Source of the DNA: Perca fluviatilis
Lineage: Eukaryota > Chordata > Actinopteri > Perciformes > Percidae
Length of the DNA: 64,000 nucleotides
Assembly: GCF_010015445.1 (NCBI RefSeq)
Contig: NC_053116.1
Coordinates: forward strand, 10,192,085 to 10,256,084
Reading direction: 5' to 3'
The stretch's first letter is position 1; each line of letters starts with the position of its first letter. Below, one piece after another: positions 35,348-46,585 of the stretch. The position numbers were made by a program, and so were the translations under genes. The notes under the pieces are model-generated. The model made no database searches. It was not told the origin of the DNA and worked only from the letters and a program-made list of their open reading frames with translations.

Positions 35348-35453
35348 GTATGGGGGGGGGGCTTCCTTTGTCACTGCACAGCTCATTCACACACCTCCAA
35401 AATGAATCCAAGCAAAGTTTATTGTTAATTATGTGTTTTTTTGTGTTAAATAG

Positions 35454-35565
35454 TATCTCAGACATCAAGATGGACGTGGCTGTTCCTCACTCCACTGGTA
35501 ATGAACGTGCCCTGGAGGTGGAAGAGTGCGCCTGTCCTCAGGGATACAGAGGACCCTCCTGCCAG
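35454..35565 (+). CDS. hspg2: hspg2 exon 27: laminin IV module 2, end
   Basis: 112 nt, phase 2 to 0, acceptor aatag, donor gtacac. It encodes ISDIKMDVAVPHSTG and ALEVEECACPQGYRGPSCQ. Human has ISMDVAVPEETG and ALEVEQCSCPPGYRGPSCQ. Confidence 0.97.
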
Positions 35566-36686
35566 GTACACATGCAGATTTCAGAGAAGCATTTTAGTTG
35601 AATTTAACAAAAAAGGATTATTTTTTGGGGGGCTTTCATCCGCATCTTACGGCAGATGGAGTCATGGAGATGGCTTATTTGTCGTATCACTTTATTTTAT
35701 TTATCACATATTAGTCTGGCATTGCCAGACTTATCTCTGCAGCGCTGAGGAGGAAGGTCTGGCTACACCACACATACATTCAGGGGACAAAAATGCTCTG
35801 GGTTGTTTGCATTTCTTTAAAACAATCACAATCGGACACAGCAGCGGTGGATCTGCTAAATGGTCTCTGGAAGGAACTTGTTTTGGTGGAACATTTGCAC
35901 CCCACAAAAGAACACGCCACGTACATTATTAAATGAAGTTAACTGTTCACACAATACAGTAATGTGAGCTATTTAGATTAGCTGATACATGGTTAAACCT
36001 AATTTGCTCTTACCAGTTTATCAACATATGTACTTCGTCCACAGCAATCCCACCAATCTGTCCCAAAACGTCCCAGTTAGAGAGGAAATGCCAGTAAATA
36101 TATTCTTTGTAAATCTTTACTCTCATTCCCCGAAAGAACCAAGCAGGCCTGCCTTGTGGCACGATCCAAATATTTTTTTCAAAACTCGCCATTTTCAGCA
36201 TGTAGCTTGCTAGCTCGAAGTTTGTTGTCGTCTCCCGTAGCGAAGGGGTTTTGAGAACGGCCACAAACGGAGAGCGGAAGGTGTGGGAGGTCAGGCAATT
36301 ATCCTTGAAATGTACTTCCGTTGATCCAGACTATATCACAATTGACCATCTCTATTACATCTGAGCAAAAATGTGCTGATGAAGACTCTGAGATTTGGTC
36401 AAAAGCTAGTGAATGGACTTCGAGTTGAGAATTTGAACTGCTGTTTCCAAGTTCAAGAATGAACTTTGGTGCTAGTTAGTTAGTTTAATTGAGTTTGAAA
36501 AAAAAGGAATGAAAAAAAACAAAACACAGATATGCCTAAGCTTGTTAATAATAGCACAGTAAACCCTTTACATTACAGTCATTCATGATAATTGCAGTCT
36601 GTCTCCCTGCTGTAGTGGAACGAAGGCGTGTTTCTCTTTGTCATCGCTTTTCTCTCACCTGAGGTGTTTTTCCGTGTTGGTTGCAG
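35566..36686. other. intron with second copy of the 630-bp repeat
   Basis: The repeat occupies about 35712-36335. The remaining DNA is AT-rich and unremarkable. Confidence 0.6.
35712..36335. repeat. about 625-bp dispersed repeat (copy 2)
   Basis: Same family and orientation as 31011-31644. It starts tagtctggcattgccagac and ends gatccagacta, so the tips (tagtct/agacta) are inverted. Confidence 0.7.
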
Positions 36687-36800
36687 GAGTGTGATGAAGG
36701 GTACACTCGGACCAGCTCGGGCCTCTACCTGGGCACTTGCGAGAGGTGTGACTGCAACGGTCACGCCAGCGGCTGTGACGCAGAGACCGGCAGGTGTCTG
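36687..36800 (+). CDS. hspg2: hspg2 exon 28: laminin EGF-like modules, unit B
   Basis: 114 nt, phase 0 to 0, acceptor ttgcag, donor gtaggt. It encodes ECDEGYTRTSSGLYLGTCER and CDCNGHASGCDAETGRCL. Human has DCDTGYTRTPSGLYLGTCER. It has the same length as exon 41. Confidence 0.97.
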
Positions 36801-36999
36801 GTAGGTTTCATGCTACGCTTTTTCTCCTCTCTCAACTCTTCGGCCAGCATCAGCAGCTTTGATCTGTGCAGTGGAACGCACTAATGGTTTCTTGGCAAAT
36901 CCCAACGTGTGGAAACACACCATCACTCGTAATGTGCTGTGTATTCAACTGTTCCATGGATCTCACCCTTTCTTTATTTCTGTGTGTCCCGACCAAAAG

Positions 37000-37127
37000 C
37001 AATGTCTCCATAACACCGCCGGGCCAAGGTGTGAGCTCTGTCAGACTGGATTCTATGGAAACCCGGTAACAGGTGGTGCTCAGGCCTGCCAGCCCTGCCC
37101 CTGTCCTGGAACCGCTTCCAGCAACCA
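37000..37127 (+). CDS. hspg2: hspg2 exon 29: laminin EGF-like module, unit B
   Basis: 128 nt, phase 0 to 2, acceptor aaaag, donor gtgagt. It encodes QCLHNTAGPRCELCQTGFYG, then CQPCPCPGTASSN. The acceptor has a weak pyrimidine tract. Confidence 0.95.
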
Positions 37128-37236
37128 GTGAGTTCATGTCTTAAAGTTTTTTGTTCTTGTGTCAGTTTTATTCAGTCAGCATAGATTAGTTAATGATTCT
37201 GTTTAATGCTGAATTTGGCAAAGTAAACAGTGTGCA

Positions 37237-38515
37237 ATAGAGACAGAGCGCATCGCGTCATACTGAAAGCCACGCCCACCGGAGGGGAAAACAACTCTTC
37301 GTTGACTTCAACTGCGTGAAGGTGCCTCATCATCAGTTCTGTCTGCTAGCAAGCAACAGAAAAAATGCCTAAAAGCTGCTGAGCGACGCATTACCAGCAA
37401 TGTAAAGAAACCCATAGCTAACCGAAAAAAACAAGCTTTTACGAAGACATGAGTGGATGCACATGTGAGGAATCAGCAGGAAGAATGGGAAGACGCTAAG
37501 CTAATGTTATGCCCAGCGTTACGTGTGCAGAAAACATTTTGTTACCAAGTCAAATATCCAATTGTCAGTTTAAGGCTAACATAACGTTAGCTTAGTGTCA
37601 GGATCCCACAGTCTCCCCTTTCTCCCTTCTGATTCCTTATAAAAACTTAAAGGAACACGCCGACTTATTGGGAATTTAGCTTATTCACCGTAACCCCCAG
37701 AGTAAGACAAGTCCATACATACCCTTCTCATCTCCGTGCGTGCTGTAACGCTGTCTGACGGCTCCAGCATTAGCTTAGCCTAGCACAGATCCTGCAGGTA
37801 ACTGGTTCCAACTAGCCTACTGCTCCGAATTGTGACAAAAGTGACAAAATAACGCCAACATGTTCCTGTTTACACGTTGTGATTTGTAGAGTCACAGCGT
37901 GTACAAAAAACAACTTAACATGAGACACAGCCGTCTTCTATCCCTAAACAAACCGGGAACTATATTCTCAGACAGGCTTGCTGCGAGCATATCACTCCGC
38001 CCAAGCACTATATTCTTCCGCCTGAGAATATAGTTCCCGGTTTGTTTACGGTTAGAAGATGGCTGTGTCTCATGTTACGTTGTTTTTTGTACACTCTGTG
38101 ACTCTACAAATCACAACATGTAAATAGGAACATGTTGGTGTTATTTTGTCACTTATTGGGAGCAGTAGGATTACTGGAACCATTCACCTGCATGTTCTGC
38201 TGGCCTGATGCCGCTGGAGCTGTCAGACAGCGTTACAGCACGCACGGAGATGAGAAGGGTATGTATCGACTTATTTACTCTCTGAAGAATTACAACAATC
38301 ATAAATTCCAAGGGCGGTTCCCTTTAAGTTATGGGTTTGCTTTACTTTGTTGGTAGTGTATATCCCCACACAGGAGCTTTCAGGCATTTTTCTGCTGTTT
38401 GCTATAGCAGATAGAACTGACGAGGAGGCACCTTCACGCAATACAAGTCAATGGAGAGCAGCGAGCGGTTTTCCCCTCCGGTGGGGGGCGGGACTTAAAT
38501 GCGCTCTGTGTCTAT
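37237..38515. mobile_element. outer fold-back element with about 110-bp inverted arms
   Basis: The left arm (37240-37350: gacagagcgcat, cggaggggaaaac, gcgtgaaggtgcctc) is mirrored by the right arm (38410-38512: gaggcaccttcacgc, gttttcccctccg, atgcgctctg). A second palindromic element is nested inside. No coding frame. Confidence 0.8.
37647..38328. mobile_element. inner palindromic (fold-back) element
   Basis: The ends ttaaaggaacacgcc and gggcggttccctttaa are inverted. The arms continue almost to the centre near 37995: for example 'tgcgtgctgtaacgctgtctgac' against 'agcgttacagcacgcac', and 'ccgggaactatattctcag' against 'ctgagaatatagttcccgg'. The whole 680 bp could form one long hairpin. Confidence 0.85.
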
Positions 38516-38635
38516 GCAGGGGCTGAAACCACTCAAGTGTGCCACAATAAAACAGAGCTCACACTGTATATGAAATAACATGATTACTGCCAGAAGGAGC
38601 ATCCTCACGGTATGCGTGGCCCTCTGTTGGCACAG

Positions 38636-38722
38636 ATTCTCTTCGACCTGTTATCTGGAGTCTGACGGTCAGCCGACCTGTGACAACTGTCCCCCTGGAT
38701 ACACTGGCCGACGCTGTGAAAG
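38636..38722 (+). CDS. hspg2: hspg2 exon 30: laminin EGF-like module, unit B
   Basis: 87 nt, phase 2 to 2, acceptor ggcacag, donor gtactc. It encodes FSSTCYLESDGQPTCDNCPP and GYTGRRCER. It has the same length and phase as exons 20 and 43. The next perlecan exon is 7.3 kb away. Confidence 0.97.
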
Positions 38723-39525
38723 GTACTCCCCCTCCCCTTCTCCTTCTGCCTTTTCTTTTTCCTCTCACGTTCTTCTGGACAGTGTTTTGGGTTACTGGGC
38801 GGGCCGGCAGCAATGTTAGCAGGGGCTGGCAGTGGCACCCAGTGGTTTCATTCAAGAAAAGGGACATAAGCATGTCTGTGGTTCGCATCTCTCTGGTTTT
38901 TTCCAGGCAGTTGTGATTGAGTGGTGTCAGTCTGGGGATGGGCGACACAAATCGGTGCCACCCATTCAGAGGTTTTGTACTGTGTGCTGTTTTTCTAGAA
39001 CTGCTGGTGGTTATTGTTTTTTGGGGATGTATTGATGCTAAATGTAAGGTAATTTCTGCTGTGGTAGAATAATATATCTTTGTTATAGGATAAAGGGCCA
39101 TTACTCAGAGATTATTGCTCGTGGAAAAGAAAATAGCCAACAAAAGAAATGAAAGTGCTTTATGTCCTTAGGAAACCTTTAGTTTAGTTGGCTTTAGATC
39201 TTACTTTTGCTTTCTTCTGTCCTTTGCTTTACCTCCCGAAGCCTTCTCAGAGGTTGCTATCTGCTTCAGCTTTGCTGGTAGTGAAATTTTAAGGTGTTGG
39301 CTCACGTGATTTCTGTCTCTGCACAGACCAAATATATTTTCTGTGTTTCTACGACATAAATGTAGATGTGGCATTTATGAGGACTCCTGTCTGGCTAAAT
39401 CAATCTTTGCCACTCCGAGGGCAAAGATGACGAGGTGACTTGGGTGGAAGACGCAACTTATAAATCATTTATCATTTGAAAGTCTCTGCCTGCATCATAC
39501 CTGATTCTGCTGTTTTGACATTAAG

Positions 39526-41230
39526 AGAAGAGAAGCCGTCTGCAGACAGTTGCGGTGGCCCCTTCCTGGAGAAGCACATAGAGGGCCTCCTACCTGTGGG
39601 ATGTGGAGCCGAAGCAGTATTCAATTTCAGCTGGGAGAAAGAGATAGATTCATATGGCAGTGGAGACGATGATGAAGACCAATGGCCTATCACCATAGGA
39701 ACAACTGTCATCCCTACTAGTACTTTATTGTCTGCTGCAGCTCACCATAGCACTACTCATTCAACTACAGCAACTGGGGTGGCCATTGTCTCAGTCAACC
39801 CCAACAGATCAGCAGCCAGGCTCCCACCCCGCTTCACACCCAGCTCAGAGAGCAGACACTCCAGCTTCCAGCACCTGCTCCGGATCCACCTGAACACCTT
39901 TAACCAGCGCCTGAGCATGCTGGAAAGCAACACGCTCGACATGAAGGAGAGCATTCACAGTGTGGATGACCAGCAGAGTCATCTCAGCTCCCAGCTGACA
40001 GATCTCATGGCTATGCAGTCAGCTGGAGAGAAGAACAAGAAGATCAGCGAGCTGGAGAAGAGCTACACCGATATGGACGCCCGTCTGACGAGACTGGAGG
40101 GCAGGCTGGAGATCCTGATCGATGGCTTCACTGCCCTGGCTCAGGAGATGAACAGAATGAACCGCGCTAGACACGTCTCCCGTTCGCCCAAAGAAAAGAG
40201 GGTTCTGCCTTCACTGGCTACAGTCCTCGCACTTCCGTTGTACTCAACACCTCAGCCTCCAGTCAGAGTTATACCCACAAAAATGCCATTCGCCCGTAAA
40301 GCCACAGTGCCCAAAAGCATACCTACCCCAGGCCTCCCGGCAAACAAACCCACTTCTGCTTCTCAGAGAGAGAGTAAACTCAAATCAGCCGCTACCACTA
40401 AACCAGTAAAGAACACAGTCACAAGGACATCCAAAAGTCAAGTCTCAACATCGTCAAAGATTAAGTTGAGGACTACCCTCAGTAAACCTATGACTTCCTC
40501 AAAATCTGCATCTAAAACAGTGAGTCCTAAAACAAAAAGGCCTGGAGGTAGGAGGTCCGCTGTGACAGTTTCACAGCTAAGCCAAACAAAACCAAAGCAA
40601 GTTAAAAAAGCAATTACTAAATTTCAACTGGAGCCACCAGCTTACAAACCAAGGCCTGACCAGGCCAATAAGAAGGAGTTATTACCTATTCAAAACAATG
40701 GACGTAACAAGGCGTTTAGATCCGATGCGCCAGTTCCAAAGAAGGTTCAGGAGGGTGCCAAGTCTTCGGAAGGCAATTCAAAAAAATTGTCCCACAACTC
40801 TAACCAAAATGAGAAAAACATGGAGAGCAACTCAAATAAGTTGGTCGCTAACAATACAAAGAAGAATTCTGCGAAGAACGCTGTCTCTATCACCAAACCT
40901 ACCAAGGCTACTACTGCGAAAAAGTCTAACACAACAGTGAAAAGGACGACTCCTGCTAAAATCAAGACTACTGTTGCGAGGAAGAGGTCTACCACAACAG
41001 TGAAAAGGAAATTAGCTCCCCCTAAAACCAAGGCTACTACTGCCAAGAAAGTAACTAAAAAAAAACAACAGAAGAAAAATAAGACAAACACTCATTCTAG
41101 TGTTTTCGACCTACTGCAGCTCTTACAAGGACATCACAAGTCTGCAAAGCAGTCAAAGAATCACGACGGTTCTCTTCATGTTGTCTTGGGAAGGCTGGCC
41201 ATTCCCATCAAAATTATTCCTGATGACTAG
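39526..41230 (+). CDS. terminal coding exon of an unrecognised, probably secreted coiled-coil proteoglycan-like protein, nested in hspg2
   Basis: The frame is open from 39464 to the TAG at 41228-41230, but the first ATG is at 39917, so upstream coding comes from a spliced exon I could not find. Acceptor candidates are at 39525, 39545 and 39549; I used the first. Counting codons from 39476: residues 25-45 have two cysteines (DSCGG, VGCG). Residues 55-70 contain SYGSGDDDED, an excellent glycosaminoglycan attachment site. Residues 80-110 are Thr/Ser-rich. Residues 131-235 form a likely coiled coil with heptad Leu/Met. Residues 240-555 are a very basic, Lys/Thr/Ser/Pro-rich, disordered tail with repeated TTVKR/TTAKK motifs. 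A hydrophobic end (VFDLLQLLQG) is followed by SLHVVLGRLAIPIKII. I do not recognise the family. Either it is an independent nested gene or an alternative perlecan 3' end, since exon 30 is phase-compatible with the 39525 acceptor. Confidence 0.7.
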
Positions 41231-41430
41231 GGAATAATGTGTTGTATTTCATTTTTTTTTTATTAGTTTCCATTGTTTATAACCTTAGGCTCTGATACTG
41301 ATATTTATGTCTGTTAGCAACCAAGTCAATGGAACTTAATGAAGGGATTGATTTTATGACAGTTATTTTAGAGGGACTTTCCAGATATTTAATGTGATCC
41401 TGATGTAGTGTTATATTTTACTAATGGCTT

Positions 41431-42297
41431 TTAAAGAGCCCCTATTATACTCATTTTCAGCATCATATTTGTACTCTTGGGGTCTACTAGAATAGGTTTA
41501 CATGCTTTGATGTTAAAAAAAAACATATTATGTTTCTCATACTGCCCATTGCTACAGCACCTCTGCCTGAAACACTCTGTCTGAGCTCTTGGCCCGCCTT
41601 CCCAAAAAGCTAAGTCTTCTCTGATTGGTCAGCTGGCCCACTCTGTTGTGATTGGTCAAACAAATTCAAACAAGCCTCTCTGTGGGCTGTGCTTGCTCAG
41701 GCAGCACTTATGGCCAGCACATATGAAAAACTAGGCTGGCATTCTCAATCAGTGACATCACTGATTGATAGGGATGGGCATCGTTTGGATTTTAACGATT
41801 CTGATTCCAATTCCGATTCTTCCTTTCGATTCCAGTTCTTATCGATTCTCGATTCCGATTCTTTGAGGGGTGGAGTTGAAACAGGTCACATGCTTATTTC
41901 ACAAATACGAGGAAAGTCTTTTTTTGATTCAATGGTGGTTTGCAGTTTTATAAGGCTTTTTCAATGGCCGCTTCAGAAACCAAAACTTGCACATATTGAA
42001 TTTGGAACCCATGATCAGATTTGAAACCAAATCCTCCAAACGATTCCTATTCCTATGGAATCGTAATTTTTGAAACGATGCCAAACCCTACTGATTGAGG
42101 AATTTCAAACAGGAATGCGGGCGAGGCGTTTCAGGCAGTTGAGGAAAAAGTGCTGTCTGTAGGAGAGAAACCTCAATTTGGAGTGAAATGTGTTTTTTTT
42201 TTTTGGTGTACTTGATACATCTATTACATACACGAAAACTATATAACTCACTCATAGACGGGAAATATCCAAAAAAGCTTAATAGGGGCTCTTTAAG
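41431..42297. mobile_element. MITE-like element with 'ttaaagagcccctatta' ends
   Basis: The left end ttaaagagcccctattat and right end taataggggctctttaa are clean inverted repeats. It is interrupted by the hAT-like element at 41769-42090. Its interior (tactcattttcag) resembles the MITE at 45010-45532. Confidence 0.8.
41769..42090. mobile_element. hAT-type element nested in another MITE, TSD ctgattga
   Basis: Perfect duplications ctgattga lie at 41761-41768 and 42091-42098. The ends tagggatgggcatcg and cgatgccaaaccctA are inverted. The interior is rich in 'cgattc' motifs. It is younger than the element it interrupts. Confidence 0.87.
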
Positions 42298-42689
42298 GTG
42301 TATTTTATTACTATCAATACTATTGCACAAATTCCTCCTATGAAGAGATAGCTTAGCATTAGTACCTCTCATGTGTATACATTTTTCCATTGTGTTATGG
42401 CCAGACTACCTCAGGTTTTATAAGTATCAACCCCAACCCTTTGTTAGATCATGTTGAAAACCTCGTGCCCATCATTCTTGTTTCCTGCATTCACATGGGT
42501 ATGGTATTCATTTATTAGTGTTTCCAATTATATGTGTTGGTGTCCTGGAAAAGCCTTACGCATCCATGTCACCCTGTGATTTTAGGACTTGTCGTTCTGT
42601 ACTTAATGTTTTTAATCAAAGAGCCCCATTCTACATTTTGGATATTTTTATTTTTTTTCAATTGTCTTAAGAAGATTAGTTAAAATGTT

Positions 42690-43790
42690 AAAGCTATAGT
42701 GCATAGTTTCTGTTGCCCCCATGAGGAATTGTAAGTTATAATATAATTATAAAAATAACAGAGAAATATCCCTTGTTCCAAGACAAAAGCACATCATTTA
42801 GGTCATGTAAATGAAATGGCAATGGTTCCTACTCCTAATATGTTACAATACCCAATACTAACCTGTTCTAGAGCAGTAAGGCGACATCTGTGTCCGAACT
42901 CAGTCCTTTTTCTTTCTTTTAGTGCTCTCCAATTTGGAAAAACCACCCCAGTGGTTATCTGTGTTCACTTCCCGTCACTTTCTTTTTTGGATTTTGGTCC
43001 TTCTGCTGAACTTGTAGGTCTTTTCTTAGCAGCACAATCACTGACTGAAATATTTCGTGGGCACTTCTTCGGGTTTTCAGCCATGCCTTCACCTGTTGCA
43101 GCCAAGGGGGTAAGCCTCTCTCCACAACACGTACCTCTTATGGCGCCATTATGATGCTACGTAGCCCTCACCCGCCGTTAGCATTCGTTTGACTACCATT
43201 CATTTTGACGTCACTTTGACAGCGAATCATTTTACATCTGAAGCGTTTAAAGACTTTATTTGTCCATTGTTTATTTCTAAAGAAACACGACAATGTATAA
43301 AAGGCTCCATTACCTTGTATCTCACGTTATGGCTCCGTAGCAGACGTTTTTGTAAAACTAGGCCAACGATTATGTCAAAACCGCTCTACTTACTGTTGCA
43401 TAGTAGAAGAATTACCGTACAGTACAGGAGAAGCTCGCAGGCAGTTTCGACTTACATTAGCTGTTCAAGTTTAATTACTTATGTTAACTAGCATTTTAGT
43501 TAGCAATAATTAGCCTGTGCCTATGTTATCTCCTTACATATACCTACGCTCTCCGTCTCTGCAAGATTGGGAATGATTGAGATTTCTCTTGGCACAGCTA
43601 CCAGAAGACTTGCAACTTTCAGACAGGTTGCTCACGTCACATCTGCGTCTTCAAGCTCAGTTGGAGGCTGCGCAGTAACGCTCAGCCATCACCGGAAAAG
43701 TCCTTCTAATTCACTTCTCTGGTCTCCGTTGAAATCTATGGGATCACTTGGTCCATTCATTTAACGGTCTATGGTTGCAGTAGTCCTCCT
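42690..43790. repeat. repeat segment sharing ends with the 19570-19953 insertion
   Basis: It begins ttaaagctatagtgcatag followed by 'gcccccatgaggaatt', which is the reverse complement of the right end of the insertion at 19570-19953. The right boundary is not clear. No convincing coding frame. Confidence 0.4.
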
Positions 43791-43904
43791 TAGCAGAATA
43801 AAGAACCAATACATTACAAACATGACTAACAATCTAACATCCTGCTGGTGGCCGTACATGCTGCAATAATAATGATATGTTCATAGAGCTTTAACAATGA
43901 GGCC

Positions 43905-44220
43905 CTTCAGACTGATGTATTGCCATCAGACTTTTATGGTCCCCAGAGGATGGATTCTAATGCTTTTGGTGATTCCCTGGCTTTTTCCTTCGCCAACACC
44001 ACCAGCAGGTCAAAATGTATTTTGTCCAAATCTTAGGTTTGGAAAACCAACGACTGAATATAATTTACTTTTTTTATATTTTCTGTGTACCTGTTGATAT
44101 TTGTGTCCAATGGTGGCACTAGCAGAAAGGATGGATGCACCTGCAAACAATAGGATTCATCTTCTGGGACCATGAATATCTGTAGTCAATTTAATGGCAG
44201 TCTGACCAGTAGACTAATAG
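43905..44220. repeat. dispersed repeat related to 2800-3330
   Basis: Contains 'atggtccccagaggatgga' and 'tttggtgattccc', matching the 2880-2925 segment. A partly inverted piece (gggaccatgaatatctgt) follows near 44166. Confidence 0.5.
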
Positions 44221-45009
44221 TCTAGACTAGTAGCATTGGATACTGACCACCCAATATTTCCACTAGCGGGACCAAGGTTTGATCTATCACTAAACTGTTG
44301 TAGCCTATCATCAGCATGTAGAGAAATGTAACGAAGGCTTAGACACCATTTTTAAGAAGATAATTTTATAATTCATTACATAATTTGGGGGAGAAATTAA
44401 AGTTCAACTTGTTTGTGAAATTGTTTATTTTAATTTTATTGTGATGTGAGACCACACTGTTTCTCATGTTGTGTTTATCATAAGCTGTATGTCCATTTTA
44501 AACAGACTTTAACGTTAGTTTAAGCCTTTTAGTTATGAACATTTTTAGAATTTTTCCATGACCATATCTATTTAGATATTTTCTATTACCCAATGTAATG
44601 AGATATATCCTTGTATTTAAATCTATAAAACAACACTGACTGCAAGGACTGAGTTAACCACATCTTAGAAACTGTTATACGTCTCAGGAGTTAGTTTGAA
44701 TAGGGTTTCCCAAAGCAAGTTCATAGCATGGAAGTCCTTTTGTTGGCTGTTGACCGGCGGACCTGCCAGAGGACAGGTGAGGTAAGACTGCACCGGTCTG
44801 TGGTTGGATAAGCCTTTTTGCTCTGGTGGCCGTGGCGTTGTTTGGGTTGTTGGCTTGAAGACGTATTGCTTTGCTATGTCACAGTGTCAGAAATAACTTT
44901 CCTCGTAAGCAGCTTACTGTATCATTTTCTTCTACGGCTCTTTAAAACGATCTGTACTCACCTCTACTTTGTTCTGATATCAGTTCTGTAGTTGTGAAGC
45001 TTTTATTTT

Positions 45010-45532
45010 AAAGTGCTCATATTATGCTCATTTTCAGGTTCATAAACGTATCTAGAGGTTGTACCAGAATACGTTTATGTGGTTTAAATTTCAAAAAACA
45101 CTATATTTTTGTTGCACTGCACATTGCTGCAGCTCCTCTTTTCACCCTGTGTGTTGAGCTCTCTGTTTTAGCTACAGAGTGAGGCATCACACTTCTGTTC
45201 CATCTTTGTTGGGAGTCGCACATGCGCAGTAGCTAGGTAAGCACTGCTAGCTAGAAATTTGCAGAGTATGAGGGCGTGCCACGCTAGCAGCTAGGCGAGC
45301 ATTATAACATGCGTTACAAAGTGACGCACATTTGTCACGGAAGTAACGGCTGGACTACAATAGAGCTGTTTGGAGCAGTTTGTGAACAGTGTTTTCTCTG
45401 GAAGATGGGGTGGACTTTGGGCTTTTTCACTTTGTAAACCTATAATGTGCACAAAAGTGTATATATAACACGATGTATAGAGAACACAATGAAGGAAAGG
45501 GGAAAAGCCAAGAAGCATAATATGAGCACTTG
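45010..45532. mobile_element. MITE with 'aagtgctcatattatgc' ends
   Basis: The left end aagtgctcatattatgctc and right end gcataatatgagcactt are perfect inverted repeats over about 17 bp. No coding capacity. Confidence 0.8.
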
Positions 45533-46011
45533 GACTATTTTTTTAATCTGGTGATATTTCTCTGTTGATGTATCTGTTCCTGTGCAAAGGTGTTGCTCAG
45601 TTTCGGCTGCATCACACTCATATGAGAGATGGAATCAACATCTGAGGCATGTTGAATGTTTTAGCAGTGGCTGTGCTTTATCCATCTCCAAGCAAATATT
45701 GCACATGATCTGTATTCTTGTATTTAGTGCAAAAGCTGGGTGTGAATATAAGACATATGCTTAGTGCAGATATGAGAACTTACAGATGGAATAACAGAAT
45801 AGTTTTTATGTACCATGTATGAATGAGTCAGTCCTTTGTTTGTGGTTGAGGTCTACCTAGGGTCAAGGCGACTCCCCAAAGGACATGATTTACCAGATAT
45901 ATCACCTCTTGCAGACTTCCCAGCTTCCTGCCTCATTGTTCTTTGGGTTTAAACTTGTATCCTCCTAGACTGGAAATATTTGCTCAAATACTTTGTCCTT
46001 TTTATTTTCAG

Positions 46012-46082
46012 ATGTGCGGAAGGATACACTGGCAACCCACTGCTTGGACAGAGATGTAGTGTTGGCAACAATGAAGTCAATG
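46012..46082 (+). CDS. hspg2: hspg2 exon 31: laminin EGF-like module, unit B
   Basis: 71 nt, phase 2 to 1, acceptor tttcag, donor gtacat. It encodes CAEGYTGNPLLGQRCSVGNN followed by EVN. It continues the module started in exon 30. Confidence 0.93.
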
Positions 46083-46262
46083 GTACATACTGTGTTTTGA
46101 TTCTGGAACATGATGGATATTATGGGCCATCTTCTGGCTTGATCTTTTTCTTAACACAAGTTGCAAAGATTCCCTTCATATCATTAATCTGGAATTTACA
46201 AAGTATCTTCATATGGAGAGCTGGTACACACTGTAACTATCTGGTCTACTGCCCTGTTACAG

Positions 46263-46327
46263 GTAACTGCTATAACTGTGACCAAAGAGGAAGTGAAGGC
46301 TGTAATGGTGGTGTGTGCCGCTGCAAG
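46263..46327 (+). CDS. hspg2: hspg2 exon 32: laminin EGF-like module, unit B
   Basis: 65 nt, phase 1 to 0, acceptor ttacag, donor gtgatc. It encodes NCYNCDQRGSEGCNGGVCRC then K. Counterpart of exon 22, and of human CNCDPQGSVSSQC...CQCK. Confidence 0.93.
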
Positions 46328-46444
46328 GTGATCAAACACACCAACTGTCTGGTTGTTATCTTTTGTATCCTGGTTCCCACTTCCAAGGCAGACTAGGAAT
46401 GGACCGATTGCCTAGTGTCTCATTTCCTTGATAATGTGTTGCAG

Positions 46445-46585
46445 ATGAACGTTGAAGGCCCATCTTGCTCCAGCTGCAAGTCTGGAACCTTCCATCTCAG
46501 CCCGGAAAACAAAGATGGCTGCCTGTCCTGTTTCTGTATGGGCGTCACTCAGCAGTGCTCCAGCTCTAACCACTACAGAGACCTG
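46445..46585 (+). CDS. hspg2: hspg2 exon 33: laminin EGF-like module leading into laminin IV-3
   Basis: 141 nt, phase 0 to 0, acceptor ttgcag, donor gtgagg. It encodes CSSCKSGTFHLSPENKDGCL, then CFCMGVTQQCSSS. Human has HFHLSASNPDGCLPCFCMGITQQCASS. It has the same length as exon 23. Confidence 0.97.

Larger units (their letters stand above)
37128..38635. other. intron occupied by a nested fold-back element
   Basis: Almost entirely the inverted-repeat structures at 37237-38515 and 37647-38328. Confidence 0.8.
38723..46011. other. 7.3-kb intron hosting a long open frame and several elements
   Basis: Contains the open frame ending at 41230, an element pair at 41431-42297 / 41769-42090, a repeat at about 42690-43790 sharing 'gcccccatgaggaatt' with the insertion at 19570-19953, a dispersed repeat at 43905-44220 and a MITE at 45010-45532. 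No perlecan exon is missing across it: exon 30 joins exon 31 in phase. Confidence 0.7.

Noticed and set aside
38580..38722. Possible alternative first exon: an ATG at 38580 opens a frame reading MITARRSILTVCVALCW into exon 30, resembling a signal peptide
   Set aside because: The frame joins exon 30 only by reading through its acceptor, and there is no promoter evidence. The hydrophobic look is weak. Kept only as a curiosity.
39476..39916. Treating TTG at 39476 as the start of the nested protein
   Set aside because: Vertebrate genes do not normally start at TTG. The frame is open further upstream, and splice acceptors are present, so this part is better explained as the 5' portion of a spliced exon.
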